Source of the DNA: an uncultured Clostridia bacterium
GTDB taxonomy: Bacteria; Bacillota; Clostridia; Christensenellales; Borkfalkiaceae
Direction of reading: 5' to 3'
DNA: 6,236 nt
NCBI GenBank assembly: GCA_937920115.1
Contig: CALGVF010000106.1
Coordinates: 1 to 6,236, forward strand
How positions within the stretch are numbered: the stretch's first letter is position 1; each line of letters begins with the position of its first letter. The position numbers and the translations under genes were made by a program. Below the pieces are notes generated by a model that saw only the letters and a program-made list of their open reading frames with translations, made no database searches and was not told the DNA's origin. This document shows positions 1-6,138 of this stretch, piece after piece.

Positions 1-392
1 AAGAATTGCAGACGAAACAAAAGCGGGTTGCCGAATTATCTCGACTTATGCAGGTTGCTTATGAAGACAGAGTTAAAGGCAAAATGCCCGAAGAAATTTG
101 TATAGGTTTTATTGAAAAATATTCGGCTGAACAAAAAACGATTGACGAAGAAATTCAAGTTATTGAAAAGCGATTAACCGAAACGGAAAATACTCGCAAT
201 ACTGCCGACGACTTTATCCGCGACATTAAGAAATATCTTAACGCCCCCGAACTTACACGCGAAATGTGCTATGAACTTATAGACCGAATTGTTATCGGCG
301 GTTCTCAAAGCGTAACGGGAAAAGAACGCGAAATCGATATCGTGTATAAGATTGACATTACTTCCGTTTTACGCCATAGAGTTAAAAAATAA
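1..392 (+). CDS. Large serine recombinase, C-terminal fragment (5' end outside window)
   Basis: The frame is open from the left edge (codons start at base 3), so this is the tail of a longer gene and not a small protein starting at the TTG at 6. About 129 residues are visible. They are charged and helical with heptad-like spacing (roughly residues 25-75), then a segment with ELIDRIVIGG followed by alternating charged and hydrophobic strands (EIDIVYKIDI). This matches the C-terminal end of clostridial large serine recombinases, where a coiled-coil region precedes a small domain with a conserved LIDRI stretch. The catalytic N-terminal resolvase domain and its serine lie outside the window. Family members integrate or excise transposons, ICEs and phages. 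The stop is followed by a strong hairpin terminator. The family call rests on sequence resemblance only. Whether the gene is intact upstream cannot be seen. Confidence 0.75.
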   Translation, partial: ELQTKQKRVAELSRLMQVAYEDRVKGKMPEEICIGFIEKYSAEQKTIDEEIQVIEKRLTETENTRNTADDFIRDIKKYLNAPELTREMCYELIDRIVIGGSQSVTGKEREIDIVYKIDITSVLRHRVKK

Positions 393-425
393 CTTATTTA
401 AGCAAAAACACAATAAAATAACGAT

Positions 426-461
426 AAAGTGTATGAAAACATTCAATTCATACACTTTTTT
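426..461 (+). terminator. Rho-independent terminator after the serine recombinase
   Basis: A perfect 12-bp stem (426-437 with 447-458, AAAGTGTATGAA and its complement) encloses a 9-base loop. The run of six T at 456-461 overlaps the end of the stem. It lies 33 bases after the recombinase stop and separates that gene from the integrase. Confidence 0.85.
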
Positions 462-581
462 GTACTCAAATAACTATTATCGATACGTCCATAAAATTGT
501 GTAACAACAAGCACACGCCTAATTGCCAACGTCGCAAAAACCTTGCGAGTTTGAAGGTTTAGAAAATCAATTAAAAATCAT

Positions 582-587
582 AGGAGG
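582..587 (+). promoter_or_regulatory. Ribosome binding site that decides the integrase start
   Basis: AGGAGG lies 10 bases before the ATG at 598. The reading frame is open back to a TTG at 523, but no comparable site precedes that TTG. The 25 extra residues also do not look like the start of a tyrosine recombinase, so ATG 598 is preferred. Confidence 0.8.
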
Positions 588-597
588 ATCAATAAAA

Positions 598-1512
598 ATG
601 AAATACATAAATTGGCTGAATATATGGCTCAACAATTACATAAAACCGAGTGCAAAAGAACGCACTTATATCCGTTATGAGCAACTTATACGCACGCACA
701 TTGCCCCGAAAATCGGCGATAAAGACGTAAACGACCTTACGCCTATTGCTTTGCAGTCGTTTGTGACGGAACTTTTATCGAGCGGAAACGATAAAACCGG
801 CAAGGGGTTATCCGCAAATACGGTAAATGCAATTATATCGGTATTGCAAAATTCATTACGCACAGCGCATTTGCTTGGATATACCAAAGATTACACGGCA
901 AATATGATTAAACGCCCGAAACTTAAAGAACGTAAAATCGAGTGTTTTACGCTTGCCGAGCAAAAGAAAATAGAATCGGCTGTATTCGATAGCAAAAAGA
1001 CAAAAATGTTCGGTATCGTTTTATGTCTTTATACGGGCTTGCGTGTAGGCGAATTGATTGCATTACAGTGGAAAGATGTAGACCTGCAAAAAGGCTTGCT
1101 GACGGTTTCTTGCTCCTGTCACGATACAAGCGGCGGAATTGTGTTTGACGAGCCGAAAACCGCTACTTCACGCCGAGTAATACCGCTCCCGAAACAACTT
1201 TTGCCGAAACTAAAAAGCATAAAGAAAAGCAGTAATTCGGACTTCGTGGTATCTGCTGACGGCAACGCCGTTTCGGTGCGTTCCTACCAACGAAGTTTTG
1301 AATTACTGCTTAAAAGACAGAATATTGTTCACCGCGGTTTTCACTCGTTACGTCATACGTTTGCAACTCGCGCCTTAGAGTGCGGAATGGACGTAAAAAC
1401 GTTGTCCGAAATACTCGGTCACAAGAACCCAACAGTTACTTTGAATCGCTATGCCCATTCGCTATTAGAGCATAAAGCCGCTATGATGAACCGCCTTGGA
1501 AAACTGCTGTGA
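598..1512 (+). CDS. Tyrosine recombinase / phage-type integrase
   Basis: The 304-residue product is a site-specific DNA recombinase that cuts and rejoins strands through a 3'-phosphotyrosine. Residues about 1-95 form the SAM-like core-binding domain (WLNIWLNNYIKPSAKERTY). Residues about 115-304 form the catalytic domain. All expected active-site residues are visible: R149 in TGLRVGEL, K187 in EPKT, H249 and R252 in HSLRH, H275 in LGH and the nucleophile Y285 in NRYAH. The protein therefore appears functional. The sequence around TGLRVGELIALQWKDVDL resembles Tn916-like and related Bacillota integrases. However, it begins directly at the core-binding domain, so the usual N-terminal arm-binding domain of about 60-80 residues is absent. 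The length is closer to XerC/XerD. Its likely partner sites are unknown; repeated TACATAAA motifs lie at its start and just after its stop. It could move this element or invert a local segment. Confidence 0.93.
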   Translation: MKYINWLNIWLNNYIKPSAKERTYIRYEQLIRTHIAPKIGDKDVNDLTPIALQSFVTELLSSGNDKTGKGLSANTVNAIISVLQNSLRTAHLLGYTKDYTANMIKRPKLKERKIECFTLAEQKKIESAVFDSKKTKMFGIVLCLYTGLRVGELIALQWKDVDLQKGLLTVSCSCHDTSGGIVFDEPKTATSRRVIPLPKQLLPKLKSIKKSSNSDFVVSADGNAVSVRSYQRSFELLLKRQNIVHRGFHSLRHTFATRALECGMDVKTLSEILGHKNPTVTLNRYAHSLLEHKAAMMNRLGKLL

Positions 1513-1516
1513 AATG

Positions 1517-1541
1517 TACATAAAATAATCTAATTTATGTA
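1517..1541. repeat. Inverted repeat just after the integrase (possible recombinase core site)
   Basis: TACATAAA (1517-1524) and its complement TTTATGTA (1534-1541) are separated by 9 bases and begin 4 bases after the integrase stop. Two 8-bp arms around a short spacer resemble the core-type site bound by a tyrosine recombinase pair, but the arms are AT-rich and no strand-exchange evidence exists. There is no useful T run, so it is not a convincing terminator. The integrase gene has no clear terminator of its own. Confidence 0.35.
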
Positions 1542-1628
1542 TTTAATTATATCAAAAAAGATTGCTTAAGTCAATATTTGCGTAGTCTACCAAGATAAAA
1601 AAACGAGTTTTGTTCCATAGTAACAATT

Positions 1629-1705
1629 TTTATGTATTTCTTTTCCTAATTTGTTCAGCGAATAGATTATTCGCTGAACAAATTTCCAAAGGATAAGTAC
1701 ATAAA
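1629..1705. repeat. Second pair of TACATAAA-type repeats before the methyltransferase
   Basis: TTTATGTA at 1629-1636 and TACATAAA at 1698-1705 face each other across the 17-bp inverted repeat. The matches extend pairwise. TTTATGTATTT occurs at 1534-1544 and 1629-1639, and GTACATAAAAT occurs at 1516-1526 and 1697-1707, the last copy running into the methyltransferase ATG. The 193-base gap 1513-1705 therefore carries four copies of the 8-mer. I see no gene in this gap and no convincing promoter. The best candidate is TTGTTC at 1610 and TATGTA at 1631 with a short 15-base spacer, which is weak. Confidence 0.4.
1648..1684. promoter_or_regulatory. Perfect 17-bp inverted repeat upstream of the R-M operon (candidate operator or 5' leader hairpin)
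   Basis: Bases 1648-1664 pair without mismatch with 1668-1684 around a 3-base loop (GAT). The stem core is GTTCAGCGAATA. It ends 3 bases before the AAAGGA ribosome binding site (1688-1693) of the methyltransferase and 21 bases before its ATG. Neither strand shows a T run after the stem, so it does not fit an intrinsic terminator. It could be bound as DNA by the methyltransferase or another regulator, or fold in the mRNA next to the ribosome site. No controller (C) gene is visible, so self-regulation by the methyltransferase is possible but is inference. Confidence 0.5.
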
Positions 1706-3154
1706 ATGAAAGCAAAAGAATTAACGGCAAGCAAGGCAAACGGACGTATATATACACCCGGCTACATTGTAGACAATATACTTGATTTATCCGGATATAC
1801 TCAAAATAACGTTATTCGCAAACACGTAATTGATAACAGTTGCGGGGACGGTGCATTTTTGACAAAGATTGTAGACCGTTATTGCAAACAAGCACAAATG
1901 AAAAAATATAATCCCGCAGAATTAAAACAAGAGTTAGAAAGGTATATCCACGGCATTGAAATAGATGCTGTTGAGTGTGAAAAATGCATCAAAAATGTAA
2001 CGGCTATTGCAATGCAATATGGTATTGAAAATGTCCGCTGGGATATACAATGCGAAAACACTTTGACCGTAAAACGTTTCAATGGGAAAATGGATTTTGT
2101 TGTCGGAAATCCGCCATATGTTCGGGTGCATAATTTGGATGAGTCGCTTGATTTGACAAAAACATTTTCATTCGCTCAAGACGGTATGACGGATTTATAC
2201 ATCGTTTTCTACGAAATCGGGCTCAAAATGTTGAACGAGAAAGGTGTTTTGGGTTATATCACTCCAAGTTCTTATTTTAATAGCCTTGCTGGCAGTTATA
2301 TGAGAAAAACATTTGTCCGTGAAAATCTTGTCGATATAATCGTTGACTTAAAGCATTTTCAGGCATTTAATGCTACTACCTATACCGAAATCACTATTCT
2401 CAAAAAAGACCGCACAGACAAAACGATAGAATACTATCAATTTGATGAAAAAAATCACATTCCGTATTATGTCGAAACGTTATCGTCAGACGATTTCTAT
2501 ATATCCGAGAATTTCTACTTTGCGACAAAAAAATATTTAGCCTTGTTGAAAAAAGTTTTTTTCAATTTAGGACATTGCGATGTCGAAGTAAAAAACGGCT
2601 ATGCAACTTTATGTGACAGCGTATTTATTGGAGATTTTGCTTTTTCTTCCGACTATGTTATTCCGGTTGTAAAAGCATCTCGTGGGGAGTTTAAGAAAAT
2701 TATCTATCCATACAATAAAAACGGAAAATTGATATCGGAAGATAAATTGAAAAGCGATACTGCTCTATATGAATACTTGTCGGCAAATAAACATTTATTA
2801 CTCAATCGTAGTTCGGAAAAGAAGGATGATACGTATTGGTATGCTTTTGGAAGAAGTCAGGCAATTAACGATACATATAAAGACAAAATTGCAATAAATA
2901 ACCTTTTGCGGACGTCGGCAGACTTAAAGATTGTAAATGCACCTGCCGGAACGGGCGTATATAGTGGATTATATATCACGTCTGATAGTATTGATATAAG
3001 CATTATCAAAAAGTGTTTATCAAGCGAAGAGTTTACAATCTATATTTCTTTATTAGGAAAATACAAAAGCGGCGGATATTATACCTTTTCATCAAAGGAT
3101 ATAAAGGCATATTTAGACTATAAATTAGCATACGACGGAGGGATGTTGCAATGA
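1706..3154 (+). CDS. Type II DNA adenine-N6 methyltransferase (gamma class, Eco57I/TaqI-like)
   Basis: The 482-residue enzyme should transfer a methyl group from S-adenosylmethionine to adenine N6 within its recognition site and so protect host DNA from the partner nuclease. Motifs occur in the gamma-class order. Motif X is around YTPGYIVDNIL (16-26). Motif I, the SAM-binding loop, is DNSCGDGAF (43-51). An acidic residue after motif I lies in GIEID (83-87). The catalytic motif IV is NPPYVR (135-140). Residues about 290-482 form the target-recognition half, with GVYSGLY and GGYYTFSSKDI near the end, as is common in this family. The length is normal for a stand-alone type II methyltransferase and too short for a fused restriction-methylase. 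AAAGGA at 1688-1693 precedes the ATG by 12 bases, and a perfect palindrome lies just upstream. The TGA stop overlaps the next start (ATGA), implying translational coupling. Recognition sequence not assigned. Confidence 0.92.
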   Translation: MKAKELTASKANGRIYTPGYIVDNILDLSGYTQNNVIRKHVIDNSCGDGAFLTKIVDRYCKQAQMKKYNPAELKQELERYIHGIEIDAVECEKCIKNVTAIAMQYGIENVRWDIQCENTLTVKRFNGKMDFVVGNPPYVRVHNLDESLDLTKTFSFAQDGMTDLYIVFYEIGLKMLNEKGVLGYITPSSYFNSLAGSYMRKTFVRENLVDIIVDLKHFQAFNATTYTEITILKKDRTDKTIEYYQFDEKNHIPYYVETLSSDDFYISENFYFATKKYLALLKKVFFNLGHCDVEVKNGYATLCDSVFIGDFAFSSDYVIPVVKASRGEFKKIIYPYNKNGKLISEDKLKSDTALYEYLSANKHLLLNRSSEKKDDTYWYAFGRSQAINDTYKDKIAINNLLRTSADLKIVNAPAGTGVYSGLYITSDSIDISIIKKCLSSEEFTIYISLLGKYKSGGYYTFSSKDIKAYLDYKLAYDGGMLQ

Positions 3155-3885
3155 TGACAAATGATGATTTTTTAAGAGTAATTAAGGAGTCGTTCGCTAC
3201 GTATTTAGCAGTTGGCACTTCGAGAAGTACGGCTAAACTTAAAACTTTACACGGGCATATAGCGTCGGATTTGGAAGAATTGCTCGGAGCAGGTTTTTCT
3301 ATACAGTCACAAGGTTATGGCAACGATAAAGAAGGTAGTATCGGCGGACGGTATTACCCAAAAAACGTCGATATTACAATTTTGAAGAACAATAAACCGG
3401 TTGCCGGATATGCTGTTAAATTTGTAATGAGAAATTACTCTCAAAATAGCAATAATTATTTTGAAAATATGCTTGGAGAAACGGCAAATATACGTGCTAA
3501 TTCAATTCCCTATTTTCAAGTGTTTATTATATTTGAGAAGGTTCCGTATTATGAAAATGGCGGTAAATTCAAAAAATACGATGTTATTTCAACGCACAAT
3601 CTGGACAAGTATTTGGAATTATCAAAAGACGACCCGAGCGTTTTCTTTCATACACCCGATAAAACGCTTGTTGTTCTCATAAAACTTAAAGAAAAGGCGT
3701 TGAACTATTATTTTGAAAATTCAACGGATTATGCAGATTATTACAGAAGCGTGTTGAACGATGACGATTTAATGAATTATTCTACTAAAATCAATGACCC
3801 GTTTAATGACAGCGTAATTTATAACGATTATGAAGATTTTATCAATCGCACATACCACATTATTATGGGAAGATTAAAGAATTAG
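3151..3885 (+). CDS. Probable type II restriction endonuclease partner
   Basis: The 244-residue product is most likely the nuclease of this R-M pair. It follows the methyltransferase with a 4-base ATGA overlap, and GGAGGG (3137-3142) sits 8 bases before the ATG. A second ATG at 3154 is an equally usable start. The central region looks like a PD-(D/E)XK core: a glycine-rich lead, D74 in KNVDITI, a turn, then AGYAVKFV with K90. It continues with a helix NYSQNSNNYFENMLGETANIR and strands PYFQVFIIFEK. The position normally holding D or E two residues before the lysine is A88, so the acid may be supplied by E105 or E110 in the following helix, as in nucleases with a migrated glutamate. No signal peptide or membrane segment is seen. 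Assignment rests on operon context plus this motif pattern. Specificity and cut type are unknown. Confidence 0.75.
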   Translation: MMTNDDFLRVIKESFATYLAVGTSRSTAKLKTLHGHIASDLEELLGAGFSIQSQGYGNDKEGSIGGRYYPKNVDITILKNNKPVAGYAVKFVMRNYSQNSNNYFENMLGETANIRANSIPYFQVFIIFEKVPYYENGGKFKKYDVISTHNLDKYLELSKDDPSVFFHTPDKTLVVLIKLKEKALNYYFENSTDYADYYRSVLNDDDLMNYSTKINDPFNDSVIYNDYEDFINRTYHIIMGRLKN

Positions 3886-3886
3886 C

Positions 3887-3913
3887 AAAAGCCGAGAAAT
3901 TCTCTCGGCTTTT
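3887..3913 (+). terminator. Rho-independent terminator of the R-M operon
   Basis: A perfect 11-bp stem (3887-3897 with 3903-3913, AAAAGCCGAGA and its complement) with a 5-base loop ends in TTTT, one base after the endonuclease stop. The A run on the left arm means it could also work on the opposite strand. Confidence 0.9.
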
Positions 3914-3975
3914 AATATTTTACGATATATTGAGTAAAACTTATCACAACAAACACGAGATATGGTATAGTCAAC

Positions 3976-4004
3976 TTGACTTTTAACGCCAAATATTGTA
4001 TAAT
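3976..4004 (+). promoter_or_regulatory. Near-consensus sigma-A promoter of the CBASS operon, with a palindrome on the -35
   Basis: The -35 is TTGACT (3976-3981) and the -10 is TATAAT (3999-4004), with an ideal 17-base spacer. The predicted transcript would start near 4011, giving a leader of about 24 bases before the ATG at 4035. The -35 forms the right half of a perfect 13-base palindrome, AGTCAA-C-TTGACT (3969-3981), which could be an operator. No regulator gene is seen nearby. The promoter lies after the R-M terminator, so the two operons should be expressed independently. Confidence 0.8.
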
Positions 4005-4034
4005 AATGTCGAAAAGTAATGATGAGGAGTTTTT

Positions 4035-5021
4035 ATGGCAACGACAGTAAATACAGCATTTTCCGAATTTATGAAAAATTATGTGAATTTGGATTCGATA
4101 AAAACCGAAATGGCTCGTAGAGGTAGAGAAAACCTTAAAACTAATATTCACGATTTAGGTAAAAATGGCACGTTTTTTGATTTGGCAAGTAAAAATGATT
4201 TGTATTTTGGGTCATTTAGTAGAAAAACCAAAATCAGAGAACTTGATGATATTGATATGATGATTGGGTTAAGTGGCTATAATACATTATACAGTTCAAT
4301 CACTTGGGATAATGTGAAAATGAGCATTAAAGACAATGATTGTCAATTTAATGATTATTGTGATTCAAATGGCTACATAAGTTCCACGAAAATCAAAAAT
4401 AAGTTTATATCCGAATTAAAAAAATTAAGAGATTATTATAAGGCAGAATTACACTCTCGTGGCGAAGCGGTGACATTAGAATTATTGTCTTATGATTGGA
4501 CGTTTGACATTGTCCCTTGTTTTAAGTGTAGTGAACAGGATAAATACATTATACCAAATGGGAATGGGCATTGGAAGTTTACAAATCCATGTATAGAACA
4601 AGAGCGTGTAACACGTATAAACCAAAAACACGGCGGAAAAGTTTTAGACACAATCCGTTTGGTGAAGTATTGGAACCGCAGGGGCAAAATGCCGACAATG
4701 GTTTCCTATGTTTTAGAAACAATGATTTTAGATTATTTTGATAGCATAGAAAAAACACCTGATTGGATAGAACAACGTTTTCGTGATGTTTTATATTATA
4801 TCAAAAATAATATTTGGAATGCCATTTATGATTCAAAAGGTATTGAAGGTGATATAAATACCTTATCATATAATGAAAAGTATTCAATTCAAGTGAGAGC
4901 GACTAATGATTACAATAAAGCGTGTAATGCTATAAACGCTGAAGTAAGCGAAAATAATCAGCAAAAAGCAATAAATATATGGCGAGATATATTCGGGAGT
5001 GATTTTCCAAGATATGAATAA
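4035..5021 (+). CDS. CD-NTase / SMODS-type nucleotidyltransferase (CBASS signal synthase)
   Basis: The 328-residue enzyme belongs to the cGAS/DncV-like family that, in CBASS, makes cyclic di- or oligonucleotides after phage sensing. The nucleotidyltransferase signature is complete: G59-S60 in FGSFSRKTKIREL, the metal-binding pair D72 and D74 in DDID, and the third acid D158 in YDWTFDIVPCF. A helical second half contains LVKYWNRRG (209-217), and the C-terminus has IWRDIFGSDFP (315-325), an ending common in bacterial CD-NTases. Full length for the family. AGGAG (4025-4029) lies 5 bases before the ATG, downstream of a strong promoter. Its end overlaps the membrane effector gene, which points to co-translation. 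No HORMA/TRIP13, E1/E2/JAB or Cap2-Cap3-type genes follow, so this fits the short (type I) CBASS layout. The nucleotide product cannot be read from the sequence. CpG is much rarer here than in the R-M genes. Confidence 0.9.
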   Translation: MATTVNTAFSEFMKNYVNLDSIKTEMARRGRENLKTNIHDLGKNGTFFDLASKNDLYFGSFSRKTKIRELDDIDMMIGLSGYNTLYSSITWDNVKMSIKDNDCQFNDYCDSNGYISSTKIKNKFISELKKLRDYYKAELHSRGEAVTLELLSYDWTFDIVPCFKCSEQDKYIIPNGNGHWKFTNPCIEQERVTRINQKHGGKVLDTIRLVKYWNRRGKMPTMVSYVLETMILDYFDSIEKTPDWIEQRFRDVLYYIKNNIWNAIYDSKGIEGDINTLSYNEKYSIQVRATNDYNKACNAINAEVSENNQQKAINIWRDIFGSDFPRYE

Positions 5022-5931
5022 GGATAGTAAACAAATTTTCCAACGTCAAAATCAAGTCGGCTTAGTTGATGCTCAAAAAACTGCGGCATGTTGTTATGCG
5101 TACGGGAAAAAATTAATCATAGTGTTAGCCCTTCTTTTGATATTATATCCCATAGTAGTAAATATACTTGTATTTTTTATAGATAATATGGTTTTAAGTG
5201 GGATATTAACTTCTTTATTATTTGTGTCTTTAGTAATAGCAGAGGTGTTGCGAAAACAAATTAGTAAAGCCAAGTTTAATGGCACTGGTATGCAACAATA
5301 CTTTGATGAAGTTGTTTTTGATTTGAAAAATTCTTGTAAAAAATATTTAGCGCCGAAAAAACTAACATTGTCCGAAAGATTAAAATTGATTTCTAAATAC
5401 AAAGATAGAAGTAATGAAAATTATAAGAATTGGTATTCTGATTTTTCTTCACTACCTTACGAACAAGCAGTATATCAATGTCAAAAACAAAATATCCGCT
5501 GGGATTTATCAGTAAGAAAAAAATATCTAATTCTATTGATGGTTAGTGCTTCATTTTTAGCATTAGTAGTAATTCTAAATGTGATAATTCAACGCTATGA
5601 AGTTTTGTCTTTAATAACAATATTATCTTCGATTTTTCCCTTTTTCTCATATTTTTTTAATAGTTTTAAGAAGTTAAATTCCGACATTAGTGCTCAAGAA
5701 GATTTGTATAAACATATTGAAAAAATAGAAGAACAAATAACAAAAGAGAATGAAATATGGAATGAAGTGGAAGAACTTCAAGTTGAAATTTTTAGTTATA
5801 GGAAAAAGGCATATTTAATACCAAATTGGTTTCATTGTATATTAAAAAAGGACTTGCAAGAAAGTGAAAATGAATTTGCAAAACTATTTTGTGAAGAAAA
5901 TAACAAAAATAACGAAAAAGCCGGAGATTGA
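5014..5931 (+). CDS. S-4TM-type membrane protein, putative pore-forming CBASS effector
   Basis: The 305-residue protein has four predicted membrane helices in two hairpins: about 34-55 and 59-79, then 170-192 and 196-217. Between them is a soluble segment (about 80-169) containing WYSDFSSLPYEQ and CQKQNIRWDLSVRKKY. A charged, probably coiled-coil tail (about 226-260) follows, then a short end with IPNWF. This layout fits the S-4TM family (SMODS-associated 4TM proteins), which are predicted to be opened by the cyclic nucleotide from the partner synthase and to damage the inner membrane. The family role is a prediction from gene neighbourhood. ATG 5014 overlaps the synthase stop by 8 bases and is used here. 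GTG 4999 in the same frame would add five residues. Neither has an ideally placed ribosome site (GGGAG at 4995-4999). There is no signal peptide; helix 1 likely serves as the membrane anchor. Confidence 0.85.
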   Translation: MNKDSKQIFQRQNQVGLVDAQKTAACCYAYGKKLIIVLALLLILYPIVVNILVFFIDNMVLSGILTSLLFVSLVIAEVLRKQISKAKFNGTGMQQYFDEVVFDLKNSCKKYLAPKKLTLSERLKLISKYKDRSNENYKNWYSDFSSLPYEQAVYQCQKQNIRWDLSVRKKYLILLMVSASFLALVVILNVIIQRYEVLSLITILSSIFPFFSYFFNSFKKLNSDISAQEDLYKHIEKIEEQITKENEIWNEVEELQVEIFSYRKKAYLIPNWFHCILKKDLQESENEFAKLFCEENNKNNEKAGD

Positions 5932-5942
5932 CTTCGGCTTTT
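5916..5942 (+). terminator. Rho-independent terminator of the CBASS operon
   Basis: An 11-bp stem (5916-5926 with 5932-5942, one G-T pair) with a 5-base loop ends in TTTT and includes the effector stop codon (5929-5931). Its outer AAAAGCCG/CGGCTTTT matches the outer stem of the R-M operon terminator. Confidence 0.85.
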
Positions 5943-6001
5943 GTCATTGAAATTTTGATTATTTTAACTTAACGATTAAGCCAAAATAATCTCTTGTATA
6001 A

Positions 6002-6042
6002 AATAAAACGAACTCACGATTTTCTCTCGGGTTCGTTTTATT
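6002..6042 (-). terminator. Terminator of the tRNA-Leu gene
   Basis: A perfect 12-bp stem (6002-6013 with 6031-6042, core AAAACGAAC/GTTCGTTTT) can extend by two pairs around the loop. Read on the minus strand it starts 6 bases after the CCA end and finishes in GTTTTATTTTAT. It may also stop transcripts coming from the CBASS side. Confidence 0.75.
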
Positions 6043-6048
6043 CTTGTT

Positions 6049-6131
6049 TGGTGCAGGTAACAGGGGTCGAACCTGCATGGTTACCCACCGGTTCCTAAGA
6101 CCGGCGCGTCTGCCAATTCCGCCATACCTGC
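6049..6131 (-). tRNA. tRNA-Leu (anticodon UAG)
   Basis: The minus strand folds as a complete tRNA with encoded CCA (6049-6051). The acceptor GCAGGTA pairs with TACCTGC over 7 bp, the discriminator is A, and a D-arm TGGCGG...GGCAGAC is present. The anticodon stem is CCGGT/ACCGG with loop CTTAGGA, anticodon at 6095-6097. A short class II variable arm (TGG-GTAA-CCA) and a T-arm GCAGG-TTCGACC-CCTGT follow. The variable arm and the G-rich D-arm fit leucine; the UAG anticodon reads CUN codons. Its 3' end points toward the defence genes, which is the orientation used when elements integrate into a tRNA 3' end. Confidence 0.96.
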
Positions 6132-6138
6132 GCGATAA

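Noticed and set aside
1648..1684. Reading the 17-bp inverted repeat as an intrinsic terminator of the integrase gene
   Set aside because: There is no T run after the stem on either strand, and it is about 135 bases past the stop.
3461..3682. 73-residue plus-strand open frame inside the endonuclease gene
   Set aside because: It overlaps the endonuclease in another frame, shows no domain, and the endonuclease frame has clear family-like motifs throughout.
4999..5013. GTG at 4999 as the effector start
   Set aside because: It has no well-placed ribosome site. The ATG at 5014 is only five codons inside and overlaps the synthase stop in a way typical of coupled genes. The choice is not certain.
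5094..5402. 102-residue minus-strand open frame inside the membrane effector gene
   Set aside because: It is antisense to the S-4TM gene. Its hydrophobic content mirrors the sense strand, and no ribosome site or promoter supports it.
3887..5942. Shared AAAAGCCG...CGGCTTTT arms in the two operon terminators as a sign of duplication
   Set aside because: The match is limited to the outer 8 bp of each stem. Similar GC-core terminators recur widely in one genome, and the inner stems and loops differ.
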